DNA of 64,000 bases from Ptiloglossa arizonensis (GCF_051014685.1 NW_027479495.1:48915-112914), one strand, 5' to 3'. Positions 44,000 to 57,718 are shown, counted from the first letter of the stretch. A program made the numbers and translations. Notes: generated from the sequence alone by a model not told the origin.

Positions 44000-46390
44000 T
44001 ACAGTATAACGTATAACGTATGGCGTATAACGTATAACGTATAACGTATAACGTATACAGTATAACGTATAACGTATAACGTATAACGTATAACGTATAA
44101 CGTATAACGTATAACGTATAACGTATAACGTATAACGTATAACGTATAACGTATAACGTATAACGTATAACGTATAACGTATAACGTATAACGTATAACG
44201 TATAACGCATAACGTCTAACATATGACGTATCACGTATAAGGTATGACCTATAACGTATAACGTATAACGTATAACGTATAACGTATAACGTATAACGTA
44301 TAACGTATAACGTATGACGTATAACGTATAACGTATAACGTATAACGTATAACGTATAACGTATAACGTATAACGTATAACGTATAACGTATAACGTATA
44401 ACGTATAACGTATAACGTATAACGTATAACGTATAACGTGTAACGTATAACGTGTAACGTATAACGTATAACGCATAACGCATAACGTATAACGCATAAG
44501 GTAAAACGAATAACGTATAACGTATAACGTACAACGTATAACGTAGAACGTATAACGTATAACGTATAACGTATACAGTATAACGTATAACGTATAACGT
44601 ATAACGTGTAACGTATAACGTATAACGTATCACGTATAACGTATAACGTATAACGTATAACGTATAACGTATAACGTATACAGTATAACGTATAACGTAT
44701 AACGTATAACGTATAACGTATACAGTATAACGTATAACGTATAACGTGTAACGTATAACGTATAACGTATAACTTATAACGTATAACGTATAACGTATAA
44801 CGTATAACGTATAACGTATAACGTAGAACGTATAACGTACAACGTATAACGTATAACGTACAACGTATAACGTATAACGTATATCCTATAACGCGTAACG
44901 TATAACGTATAACGTGTAACGTATAACGTATAACGTATAACGTATAACGTATAACGAATAACGTATAACGTATAACGTATAACGTATAACGTGTAACGTA
45001 TAACGTGTAACGTATAACGTATAACGTATAACGCATAACGTATAACGCATAACGTATAACGCATAAGGTAAAACGAATAACGTATAACGTATAACGTACA
45101 ACGTATAACGTAGAACGTATAACGTATAACGTATAACGTATACAGTATAACGTATAACGTATAACGTGTAACGTATAACGTATAACGTATCACGTATAAC
45201 GTATAACGTATAACGTATAACGTGTAACGTATAACGTATAACGTATCACGTATAACGTATAACGTATAACGTATAACGTATAACGTATAACGTATACAGT
45301 ATAACGTATAACGTATAACGTATAACGTATAACGTATACAGTATAACGTATAACGTATAACGTGTAACGTATAACGTATAACGTATAACTTATAACGTAT
45401 AACGTATAACGTATAACGTATAACGTATAACGTAGAACGTATAACGTACAACGTATAACGTATAACGTATAACGTACAACGTATAACGTATAACGTATAT
45501 CCTATAACGCGTAACGTGTAACGTATAACGTGTAACGTATAACGTATAACGTATAACGCATAACGTATAACGCATAAGGTAAAACGAATAACGTATAACG
45601 TATAACGTACAACGTATAACGTAGAACGTATAACGTATAACGTATAACGTATACAGTATAACGTATAACGTATAACGTATAACGTGTAACGTATAACGTA
45701 TAACGTATAACGTATAACGTATAACGTATAACGTATAACGTGTAACGTATAACGTATAACGTATAACGTATAACGTATAACGTATAACGTATAACGTATA
45801 ACGTATAACGTATAACGTATAACGTATAACGTATAACGTATAACGTATAACGTATAACGTATAACGTATAACGTATAACGTATGGCGTATAACGTATAAC
45901 GTATAACGTATAACGTATACAGTATAACGTATAACGTATAACGTATAACGTATAACGTATACAGTTTAACGTATAACGTATAACGTGTAACGTATAACGT
46001 ATAACGTATAACGTATAACGTATAACGTATAACGTATAACGTATAACGTATAACGTATAACGTATAACGTATAACGTATAACGTATAACGTATGGCGTAT
46101 AACGTATAACGTATAACGTATAACGTATACAGTATAACGTATAACGTATAACGTATAACGTGTAACGTATAACGTAGAACGTATAACGTATAACGTATAA
46201 CGTATAACGTATGACGTATAACGTATAACGTTTAACGTATAACGTATAACGTATACAGTATAACGTATAACGTATAACGTGTAACGTATAACGTATAACG
46301 TATAACGTATAACGTATAACGTATAACGTATAACGTATAACGTCCAACGTATAACGTATAACGTATAACGTATAACGTATAACGTACAAC
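44000..46390. repeat. 5.2-kb HOR in gamma zone, copy 2
   Basis: Partner of the previous entry. In both copies the GGTAAAA marker occurs three times at about half-kilobase spacing (553 and 504 bp in copy 1; 567 and 511 bp here), so the unit contains an internal 0.5-kb repeat. The match ends near 46,384, where copy 2 enters marker B and copy 1 goes into CGTTTAT. Confidence 0.87.
44206..44254. repeat. Marker C, copy 2
   Basis: Same seven units as at 39,040, 5,166 bp (738 heptamers) away. It anchors the alignment of the two 5.2-kb HOR copies. Confidence 0.92.
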
Positions 46391-46453
46391 GTTTAACGTA
46401 TACCGTATAACGAATAACGTATAACGTGTATCGCATGACGTATAACATATAAC
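46390..46453. repeat. Marker B, isolated copy in the gamma zone
   Basis: The same unit order as at 24,340, with CGTGTAT where the others have CGTATAT. It is surrounded by gamma-type sequence, 20 kb from the epsilon copies and 3.5 kb from the first delta copy. Confidence 0.88.
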
Positions 46454-49400
46454 GTATAACGTATAACGTATAACGTACAACGTATAACGTATCACGTATA
46501 TCCTATAACGCATAACGTATAACGTAAAACGTATAACGTATAACGTATAACGTTTATCGTATAACGTATAACGTAGAACGTATAACGTATAACGTATAAC
46601 GTATGACGTATAACGTATAACGTACAACGTTTAACGTATAACGTATAACGTATAACGTATAACGTATAACGTATATCGTACAACGTTCAACGTATAACGT
46701 ATAACGTAGAACGTATAACGTATAACGTATAACGAATAACGTATGACGTATAACGTATAACGTACAACGTTTAACGTATAACGTATAACGTATGGCGTAT
46801 AACGTATAACGTATAACGTATAACGTATACAGTATAACGTATAACGTATAACGTATAACGTATAACGTATAACGTATACAGTATAACGTATAACGTATAA
46901 CGTGTAACGTATAACGTATAACGTATAACGTATAACGTATAACGTATAACGTATAACGTATAACGTATAACGTATAACGTATAACGTATAACGTATGACG
47001 TATAACGTATAACGTATAACGTATAACGTATGACGTATAGCGTATAACGTATAACGTATAACGTATAACGTATACAGTATAACGTATAACGTATAACGTG
47101 TAACTTATAACGTATAACGAATAACGTATAACGTACAACGTTTAACGTATAACGTATAACGTAGAACGTATAACGTATAACGTATAACGTATAACGTATG
47201 ACGTATAACGTATAACGTATAACGTATAACGTATAACCTATACAGTATAACGTATAACGTATAACGTATAACGTATAACGTATAACGTATACAGTATAAC
47301 GTATAACGTATAACGTGTAACGTATAACGTATAACGTATCACGTATAACGTATAACGTATATCGTATAACGTATAACGTATAACGTATACAGTATAACGT
47401 ATAACGTATAACGTATAACGTATAACGTATAACGTATACAGTATAACGTATAACGTATAACGTGTAACGTATAACGTATAACGTATAACTTATAACGTAT
47501 AACGTACAACGTATAACGTATAACGTATAACGTAGAACGTATAACGTACAACGTATAACGTATAACGTACAACGTATAACGTATAACGTATATCCTATAA
47601 CGCGTAACGTATAACGTATAACGTGTAACGTATAACGTATAACGTATAACGTATAACGTATAACGAATAACGTATAACGTATAACGTATAACGTACAACG
47701 TTTAACGTATAACGTATAACGTATAACGTATAACGTATAACGTATAACGTATAACGCATACAGTATAACGTATAACGTATAACGTGTAACGTATAACGTA
47801 TAACGTATAACGTATAACGTATAACGTATAACGTATACAGTTTAACGTATAACGTATAACGTATAACGTATAACGTATGGCGTATAACGTATAACGTATA
47901 ACGTATAACGTATACAGTATAACGTATAACGTATAACGTATAACGTATAACGTATACAGTTTAACGTATAACGTATAACGTATACAGTTTAACGTATAAC
48001 GTATAACGTGTAACGTATAACGTATAACGTATAACGTATAACGTATAACGTATAACGTATAACGTATAACGTATAACGTATAACGTATAACGTATAACGT
48101 ATAACGTATGGCGTATAACGTGTAACGTATAACGTATAACGTATACAGTATAACGTATAACGTATAACGTATAACGTATAACGTAGAACGTATAACGTAT
48201 AACGTATAACGTATAACGTATGACGTATAACGTATAACGTATAACGTATAACGTATAACGTATACAGTATAACGTATAACGTATAACGTGTAACGTATAA
48301 CGTATAACGTATAACGTATAACGTATAACGTATAACGTATAACGTATAACGTCCAACGTATAACGTATAACGTATAACGTATACCGTATCACGTATAACG
48401 TATAAGGTATAACGTATAACGTATAACGTACAACGTTTAACGTATAACGTATAACGTATAACGTATAACGTATAACGTATAACGTATAACGTATAACGTA
48501 TAACGTATAACGTATAACGTATAACGTATAACGAATAACGTATAACGTATAACGTATAACGTACAACGTTTAACGTATAACGTATAACGTAGAACGTATA
48601 ACGTATAACGTATAACGTATAACGTATGACGTATAACGTATAACGTACAACGTTTAACGTATAACGTATAACGTATAACGTATAACGTATAACGTATAAC
48701 GTATATCGTACAACGTTCAACGTATAACGTATAATGTACAACGTATAACGTATAACGTATAACGTATAACGTATAACGTATAACGTATAACGTACAACGT
48801 TTAACGTATAACGTATAACGTATAACGTATAACGTATAACGTATATCGTACAACGTTCAACGTATAACGTATAATGTATAACGTATAACGTATCACGTAT
48901 AACGTATAAGGTATAACGTATAACGTATAACGTACAACGTTTAACGTATAACGTATAACGTAGAACGTATAACGTATAACGTATAACGTATAACGTATGA
49001 CGTATAACGTATAACGTATAACGTATAACGTATAACGTATAACGTATACAGTATAACGTATAACGTATAACGTGTAACGTATAACGTATAACGTATAACG
49101 TATAACGTACAACGTTTAACGTATAACGTATAACGTAGAACGTATAACGTATAACGTATAACGTATAACGTATGACGTATAACGTATAACGTACAACGTT
49201 TAACGTATAACGTATAACGTATAACGTATAACGTATAACGTATATCGTACAACGTTCAACGTATAACGTATAGTGTACAACGTATAACGTATAACGTATA
49301 ACGTATAAGGTATCACGTATAACGTATAACGTATAATGTACAACGTTTAACGTATAACGTATAACATAGAACGTATAACGTATAACGTATAACGTATAAC

Positions 49401-50806
49401 GTATGACGTATAACGTATAACGTATAACGTATAACGTATAACGTATACAGTATAACGTATAACGTATAACGTATAACGTATAACGTGTAACGTATAACGT
49501 ATAACGTATAACGTATAACGTACAACGTTTAACGTATAACGTATAACGTAGAACGTATAACGTATAACGTATAACGTATAACGTATGACGTATAACTTAT
49601 AACGTACAACGTTTAACGTATAATGTATAACGTAGAACGTATAACGTACAACGTATAACGTATAACGTACAACGTATAACGTATAACGTATATCCTATAA
49701 CGCATAACGTATAACGTATAACGTATAACGTATAACGTATAACGTATAACGTATAACGTATAACGTATAACGTATAACGTATAACGTATAACGTACTACG
49801 TATAACGTATAACGTATAACGTATAACGTATAGCGTATAACGTATAACGTATAACGTCTAACGTCCAACGTATAACGTATAACGTACAACGTATAACGTA
49901 TAACGTACAACGTTTAACGTATACCGTATTACGAATAACGTATAACGTATATCGCATGACGTATAACATATAACGTATAACGTATAGCGTATAACGTATA
50001 AAGTATAACGTATAACGTATAACGTACAACGTCTAACGTATAACGTATAACGTATAACGTACAACGTATAACGTATAACGTACAACGTATAACGTATAAC
50101 GTATAACGTATAACGTATAACGTATAATGTATAACGTATAACGTATAACGTATAACGTATAACGTACAACGTTTAACGTATAACGTATAACGTAGAACGT
50201 ATAACGTATAACGTATAACGTATAACGTATGACGTATAACTTATAACGTACAACGTTTAACGTATAATGTATAACGTAGAACGTATAACGTACAACGTAT
50301 AACGTATAACGTACAACGTATAACGTATAACGCATATCCTATAACGCATAACGTATAACGTATAACGTATAACGTATAACGTATAACGTATAACGTATAA
50401 CGTATAACGTATAACGTATAACGTATAACGTACTACGTATAACGTATAACGTATAACGTATAACGTATAGCGTATAACGTATAACGTATAACGTCTAACG
50501 TCCAACGTATAACGTATAACGTACAACGTATAACGTGTAACGTACAACGTTTAACGTATACCGTATAACGAGTAACGTATAACGTATATCGCATGACGTA
50601 TAACATATAACGTATAACGTATAGCGTATAACGTATAAAGTATAACGTATAACGTATAACGTACAACGTCTAACGTATAACGTATAACGTATAACGTATA
50701 ACGTATAACGTACAACGTATAACGTATAACGTATATCCTATAACGCATAACGTATAACGTATAACGTATAACGTATAACGTATAACGTATAACGTATAAC
50801 GTATAT

Positions 50807-50812
50807 CGTATA
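50807..50812. other. Phase break: 6-bp unit CGTATA
   Basis: One A is missing from the AA step after a CGTATAT unit. It ends the 42-kb block of constant phase. The same CGTATAT, CGTATA pair recurs at 52,871 and 54,611, so it has been copied with its surroundings. Confidence 0.93.
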
Positions 50813-51302
50813 CGTATAACGTATAACGTATAACGTATAACGTATAACGTATAACGTATAACGTATAACGTATAACGTATAACGTATAACGCATAACGTA
50901 TAACGCATAACGTATATCCTATAACGCATAACGTATAACGTATAACGTATAACGTATAACGTATAACGCATAACGTATAACGTATAACGTATAACGTATA
51001 ACGTATAACGTATAACGTATAACGTAAAACGTATAACGTATAACGTACAACGTTTAACGTATAACGTATAACGTAGAACGTATAACGTATAACGTATAAC
51101 GTATAACGTATGACGTATAACGTATAACGTATAACGTATAACGTATGTCGTATAACGTATAACGTATAACGTATAACGTATAACGTATAACGTATAACGT
51201 ATAACGTATAATGTATAACGTATAACGTATAACGTATAACGTATAACGTATAACGTATAACGTATAACGTATAACGTATAGCGTATAACGTATAACGTAT
51301 AA

Positions 51303-51337
51303 CGATTAACGTAAAACGTATGACGTATTACATATTA
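51303..51337. repeat. Marker A, copy 16
   Basis: Subtype A2; the only copy in the delta zone. The 31,233 bp from copy 15 is 31,234 (a multiple of 7) minus the single base lost at 50,807. Confidence 0.95.
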
Positions 51338-52877
51338 CGTATAACGTATAACGTATAACGTATAACGTATAACGTATAACGTATAACGTATAACGTATAA
51401 CGTATAACGTATAACGTATAACGCATAACGTATAACGTATAACGTATAACGTATAACGCATAACGTATAACGTATAACGTATAACGTATAACGTATAACG
51501 TATAACGTACAACGTTTAACGTATAACGTATAACGTAGAACGTATAACGTATAACGTATAACGTATAACGTATGACGTATAACTTATAACGTACAACGTT
51601 TAACGTATAATGTATAACGTAGAACGTATAACGTACAACGTATAACGTATAACGTACAACGTATAACGTATAACGTATATCCTATAACGCATAACGTATA
51701 ACGTATAACGTATAACGTATAACGTATAACGTATAACGTATAACGTATAACGTATAACGTATAACGTATAACGTATAACGTACTACGTATAACGTATAAC
51801 GTATAACGTATAACGTATAGCGTATAACGTATAACGTATAACGTCTAACGTCCAACGTATAACGTATAACGTACAACGTATAACGTATAACGTACAACGT
51901 TTAACGTATACCGTATTACGAATAACGTATAACGTATATCGCATGACGTATAACATATAACGTATAACGTATAGCGTATAACGTATAAAGTATAACGTAT
52001 AACGTATAACGTACAACGTCTAACGTATAACGTATAACGTATAACGTACAACGTATAACGTATAACGTACAACGTATAACGTATAACGTATAACGTATAA
52101 CGTATAACGTATAACGTATGACGTATAACGTATAACGTATAACGCATAACGTATAACGTATAACGTACAACGTTTAACGTATAACGTATAACGTATAACG
52201 TATAATGTATAACGTATAACGTATAACGTATAACGTATAACGTACAACGTTTAACGTATAACGTATAACGTAGAACGTATAACGTATAACGTATAACGTA
52301 TAACGTATGACGTATAACTTATAACGTACAACGTTTAACGTATAATGTATAACGTAGAACGTATAACGTACAACGTATAACGTATAACGTACAACGTATA
52401 ACGTATAACGCATATCCTATAACGCATAACGTATAACGTATAACGTATAACGTATAACGTATAACGTATAACGTATAACGTATAACGTATAACGTATAAC
52501 GTACTACGTATAACGTATAACGTATAACGTATAACGTATAGCGTATAACGTATAACGTATAACGTCTAACGTCCAACGTATAACGTATAACGTACAACGT
52601 ATAACGTGTAACGTACAACGTTTAACGTATACCGTATAACGAGTAACGTATAACGTATATCGCATGACGTATAACATATAACGTATAACGTATAGCGTAT
52701 AACGTATAAAGTATAACGTATAACGTATAACGTACAACGTCTAACGTATAACGTATAACGTATAACGTATAACGTATAACGTACAACGTATAACGTATAA
52801 CGTATATCCTATAACGCATAACGTATAACGTATAACGTATAACGTATAACGTATAACGTATAACGTATAACGTATAT

Positions 52878-52883
52878 CGTATA
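52878..52883. other. Phase break: 6-bp unit CGTATA
   Basis: Same context as 50,807; lies in copy 1 of the 1,740-bp duplication. Confidence 0.93.
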
Positions 52884-53324
52884 CGTATAACGTATAACGT
52901 ATAACGTATAACGTATAACGTATAACGTATAACGTATAACGTATAACGTATAACGCATAACGTATAACGCATAACGTATATCCTATAACGCATAACGTAT
53001 AACGTATAACGTATAACGTATAACGTATAACGCATAACGTATAACGTATAACGTATAACGTATAACGTATAACGTATAACGTATAACGTAAAACGTATAA
53101 CGTATAACGTACAACGTTTAACGTATAACGTATAACGTAGAACGTATAACGTATAACGTATAACGTATAACGTATGACGTATAACGTATAACGTATAACG
53201 TATAACGTATGTCGTATAACGTATAACGTATAACGTATAACGTATAACGTATAACGTATAACGTATAACGTATAATGTATAACGTATAACGTATAACGTA
53301 TAACGTATAACGTATAACGTATAA

Positions 53325-53338
53325 CGTATAATATAACG
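53325..53338. other. Phase break: loss of one CG
   Basis: Copy 1 of the 1,740-bp duplication; followed by CGTAAAA, then CGTATAG and CGTCCAA as in zone 10. Confidence 0.95.
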
Positions 53339-54617
53339 TATAACGTATAACGTATAACGTATAACGTATAACGTAAAACGTATAACGTATAACGTATAAC
53401 GTATAACGTATATCGTATAGCGTATAACGTATAACGTATAACGTATAACGTCCAACGTATAACGTATAACGTATAATGTATAACGTATAACGTACAACGT
53501 ATAACGTATAACGTATATCCTATAACGCATAACGTATAACGTATAACGTATAACGTATAACGTATAACGTATAACGTATAACGTATAACGTATAACGTAT
53601 AACGTATAACGTATAACGTATGTCGTATAACGTATAACGTATAACGTATAACGTATAACGTATAACGTATAACGTATAATGTATAACGTATAACGTATAA
53701 CGTATAACGTATAACGTATAACGTATAACGTATAACGTATAACGTATAACGTATAACGTATAACGTATAACGTATAACGTATAACGTATAACGTATAACG
53801 TATAACGTACAACGTATAACGTATAACGTATAACGTATAACGTATAACGTATAACGTATGACGTATAACGTATAACGTATAACGCATAACGTATAACGTA
53901 TAACGTACAACGTTTAACGTATAACGTATAACGTATAACGTATAATGTATAACGTATAACGTATAACGTATAACGTATAACGTACAACGTTTAACGTATA
54001 ACGTATAACGTAGAACGTATAACGTATAACGTATAACGTATAACGTATGACGTATAACTTATAACGTACAACGTTTAACGTATAATGTATAACGTAGAAC
54101 GTATAACGTACAACGTATAACGTATAACGTACAACGTATAACGTATAACGCATATCCTATAACGCATAACGTATAACGTATAACGTATAACGTATAACGT
54201 ATAACGTATAACGTATGACGTATAACGTATAACGTATAACGTACTACGTATAACGTATAACGTATAACGTATAACGTATAGCGTATAACGTATAACGTAT
54301 AACGTCTAACGTCCAACGTATAACGTATAACGTACAACGTATAACGTGTAACGTACAACGTTTAACGTATACCGTATAACGAGTAACGTATAACGTATAT
54401 CGCATGACGTATAACATATAACGTATAACGTATAGCGTATAACGTATAAAGTATAACGTATAACGTATAACGTACAACGTCTAACGTATAACGTATAACG
54501 TATAACGTATAACGTATAACGTACAACGTATAACGTATAACGTATATCCTATAACGCATAACGTATAACGTATAACGTATAACGTATAACGTATAACGTA
54601 TAACGTATAACGTATAT

Positions 54618-54623
54618 CGTATA
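54618..54623. other. Phase break: 6-bp unit CGTATA
   Basis: Exact partner of 52,878 in copy 2 of the duplication. Confidence 0.93.
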
Positions 54624-55064
54624 CGTATAACGTATAACGTATAACGTATAACGTATAACGTATAACGTATAACGTATAACGTATAACGTATAACGCATAA
54701 CGTATAACGCATAACGTATATCCTATAACGCATAACGTATAACGTATAACGTATAACGTATAACGTATAACGCATAACGTATAACGTATAACGTATAACG
54801 TATAACGTATAACGTATAACGTATAACGTAAAACGTATAACGTATAACGTACAACGTTTAACGTATAACGTATAACGTAGAACGTATAACGTATAACGTA
54901 TAACGTATAACGTATGACGTATAACGTATAACGTATAACGTATAACGTATGTCGTATAACGTATAACGTATAACGTATAACGTATAACGTATAACGTATA
55001 ACGTATAACGTATAATGTATAACGTATAACGTATAACGTATAACGTATAACGTATAACGTATAA

Positions 55065-55078
55065 CGTATAATATAACG
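55065..55078. other. Phase break: loss of one CG
   Basis: Exact partner of 53,325 in copy 2 of the duplication. Confidence 0.95.
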
Positions 55079-55776
55079 TATAACGTATAACGTATAACGT
55101 ATAACGTATAACGTAAAACGTATAACGTATAACGTATAACGTATAACGTATATCGTATAGCGTATAACGTATAACGTATAACGTATAACGTCCAACGTAT
55201 AACGTATAACGTATAATGTATAACGTATAACGTACAACGTATAACGTATAACGTATATCCTATAACGCATAACGTATAACGTATAACGTATAACGTATAA
55301 CGTATAACGTATAACGTATAACGTATAACGTATAACGTATAACGTATAACGTATAACGTATGTCGTATAACGTATAACGTATAACGTATAACGTATAACG
55401 TATAACGTATAACGTATAATGTATAACGTATAACGTATAACGTATAACGTATAACGTATAACGTATAACGTATAACGTATAACGTATAACGTATAACGTA
55501 TAACGTATAACGTATAACGTATAACGTATAACGTATAACGTATAACGTATAACGTATAACGTATAACGTATAACGTATAACGTATAACGTATAACGTATG
55601 TCGTATAACGTATAACGTATAACGTATAACGTATAACGTATAACGTATAACGTATAACGTATAACGTATAACGTATAACGTATAACGTATAACGTATAAC
55701 GTATAACGTATAACGTATAACGTATAACGTATAACGTATAACGTATAACGTATAACGTATAACGTATAACGTATGT

Positions 55777-55986
55777 CGTATAACGTATAACGTATAACGT
55801 ATAACGTATAACGTATAACGTATAACGTATAACGTATAACGTATAACGTATAACGTATAACGTATAACGTATAACGTATAACGTATAACGTATAACGTAT
55901 AACGTATAACGTATAACGTATAACGTATAACGTATAACGTATAACGTATAACGTATAACGTATAACGTATAACGTATAACGTATAA
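55777..55986. repeat. Pure run of 30 heptamers
   Basis: Perfect units between CGTATGT (55,770) and the CG deletion at 55,986/55,987. Confidence 0.9.
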
Positions 55987-55993
55987 TATAACG
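55980..55993. other. Phase break: loss of one CG
   Basis: Follows a pure run of 30 heptamers (55,777-55,986). Confidence 0.95.
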
Positions 55994-56145
55994 TATAACG
56001 TATAACGTATAACGTATAACGTATAACGTATAACGTATAACGTATAACGTATAATGTATAACGTATAACGTATAGCGTATAACGTATAATGTATAACGTA
56101 TAACGTATAACGTATAACGTATAACGTATAACGTATAACGTATAA

Positions 56146-56159
56146 CGTATAATATAACG
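56146..56159. other. Phase break: loss of one CG
   Basis: 166 bp after the previous one: 24 heptamers minus the CG lost there. Confidence 0.95.
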
Positions 56160-57389
56160 TATAACGTATAACGTATAACGTATAACGTATAACGTATAAC
56201 GTATAACGTATAATGTATAACGTATAGCGTATAACGTATAACGTATAACGTATAACGTATAACGTATAACGTATAACGTATAACGTATATCCTATAACGC
56301 ATAACGTATAACGTATAACGTATAACGTATAACGTATAACGCATAACGTATAACGCATAACGTATAACGCATAACGTATAACGTATAACGTATAACGTAT
56401 AACGTATAACGTATAACGTATAACGTATAACGTATAACGTATAACGTATAACGTATAACGTATAACGTATAACGTATAACGTATAGCGTATAACGTATAG
56501 CGTATAACGTATAACGTATAACGTATAACGTATAACGTATAACGTATAACGTATAACGTTTAACGTATAACGTATAACGTATAACGTATAACGTATAACG
56601 TATAACGTATAACGTATAACGTATAACGTATAACGTATAACGTATAACGTATAACGTATAACGTATGTCGTATAACGTATAACGTATAACGTATAACGTA
56701 TAACGTATAACGTATAACATATAACGTATAACGTATAACGTATAACGTATAACGTATAACGTATAACGTATAACGTACAACGTATAACGTATAACGTATA
56801 ACGTATAACGTATATCCTATAACGCATAACGTATAACGTATAACGTATAACGTATAACGTATAACGTATAACGTATAACGTATAACGTATAACGTATAAC
56901 GTATAACGTATAACGTATAACGTATAACGTATAACGTATAACGTATAACGTATAACGTATAACGTATAACGTATAACGTATAACGTATAACGTATAACGT
57001 ATAACGTATACCGTATAACGTATAACGTATGTCGTATGTCGTATAACGTATAACGTATAACGTATAACGTATAACGTATAACGTATAACGTATAACGTAT
57101 AACGTATAACGTATAACGTATAACGTATGTCGTATAACGTATAACGTATAACGTATAACGTATAACGTATAACGTATAACGTATAACGTATAACGTATAA
57201 CGCATAACGTATATCCTATAACGCATAACGTATAACGTATAACGTATAACGTATAACGTATAACGTATAACGTATAACGTATAACGTATAACGTATAACG
57301 TATAACGTATAACGTATAACGTATAACGTATAACGTATAACGTATAACGTATAACGTATAACGTATAGCGTATAACGTATAACGTATAA

Positions 57390-57424
57390 CGATTAACGTA
57401 AAACGTATGACGTATTACATATTA
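57390..57424. repeat. Marker A, copy 17
   Basis: Subtype A2 with CGTATAG plus three perfect units upstream; opens the first 2.17-kb HOR. Confidence 0.95.
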
Positions 57425-57704
57425 CGTATAACGTATAACGTATAACGTATAACGCATAACGTATATCCTATAACGCATAACGTATAACGTATAACGTATA
57501 ACGTATAACGTATAACGTATAACGTATAACGTATAACGTATAACGTATAACGTATAACGTATAACGTATAACGTATAACGTATAACGTATGTCGTATAAC
57601 GTATAACGTATAACGTATAACGTATAACGTATAACGTATAACGTATAATGTATAACGTATAACGTATAACGTATAACGTATAACGTATAACGTATAACGT
57701 ATAA

Positions 57705-57718
57705 CGTATAATATAACG
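57705..57718. other. Phase break: loss of one CG
   Basis: 315 bp after marker A at 57,390; homologous to the breaks at 59,871, 61,485 and 62,631. Confidence 0.95.

Larger units (their letters stand above)
37901..49590. repeat. Zone 7: gamma-family heptamers
   Basis: No gene. The zone is marked by CGTATAC,AGTATAA, by CGTGTAA usually 21 bp further on, and by CGTATGG (starts at 38,410, 40,685, 40,895, 41,924, 43,051, 43,723, 44,017, 45,879, 46,089, 46,789, 47,874 and 48,105). CCTATAA followed by CGCGTAA, instead of the usual CGCATAA, occurs only here (CGCGTAA at 39,712, 40,321, 44,892, 45,508 and 47,601). A 5.2-kb HOR (about 38.8-41.2 and 44.0-46.4 kb) and a 1,127-bp tandem duplication lie inside. 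From about 41.2 kb on, gamma variants are interleaved with CGTTTAA, CGTAGAA and CGTTCAA variants of alpha type. Confidence 0.88.
52049..53788. repeat. 1,740-bp near-perfect tandem duplication, copy 1
   Basis: Lines 52,081 to 53,760 equal lines 53,821 to 55,500 wherever I compared them, except for one base (A at 52,477, G at 54,217). The match extends from about 52,049 to 55,548. The period is 249 heptamers minus 3 bp, explained by one 6-bp unit (52,878) and one CG deletion (53,325) inside each copy. Because it is not a multiple of 7, the duplication must have copied the phase breaks. Confidence 0.93.
49591..55548. repeat. Zone 8: delta-family heptamers
   Basis: No gene. CGTACTA begins just before 49,794, 50,431, 51,781, 52,502 and 54,242, and CGTCTAA,CGTCCAA starts at 49,855, 50,492, 51,842, 52,563 and 54,303. 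Both give spacings of 637, 1,350, 721 and 1,740 bp. The 1,350 value is 1,351 minus the single base lost at 50,807. Each unit opens with CTTATAA, CGTACAA, CGTTTAA (CTTATAA at 49,596, 50,240, 51,583, 52,318 and 54,058). The last two units form the 1,740-bp tandem duplication. Confidence 0.9.
53789..55548. repeat. 1,740-bp tandem duplication, copy 2
   Basis: Carries the duplicated phase breaks at 54,618 and 55,065. The match to copy 1 ends at 55,549, where T replaces the C of 53,809. It is much more similar to its partner than any other HOR pair in the window, which suggests a very recent event or an assembly duplication. Confidence 0.92.
55549..57389. repeat. Zone 9: nearly pure heptamers
   Basis: No gene. 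Variants are rare: CGTATGT at 55,595 and 55,770 (175 bp apart), a pure run of 30 heptamers at 55,777-55,986, CG deletions at 55,980 and 56,146, a pair of CGTATAG around 56.48-56.50 kb, and a nearly pure run from about 56.83 to 57.0 kb. This is the least diverged part of the window, consistent with recent expansion. That reading is inference; the purity itself is visible. Confidence 0.85.

Noticed and set aside
54362..57226. Minus-strand open reading frame of 954 codons, and about 150 others
   Set aside because: All are the heptamer read in a stop-free frame, with the peptide LYVIRYT repeated, overlapping in several frames of the same strand, and with start and stop set by chance variants. No domain, signal peptide or codon bias is seen.
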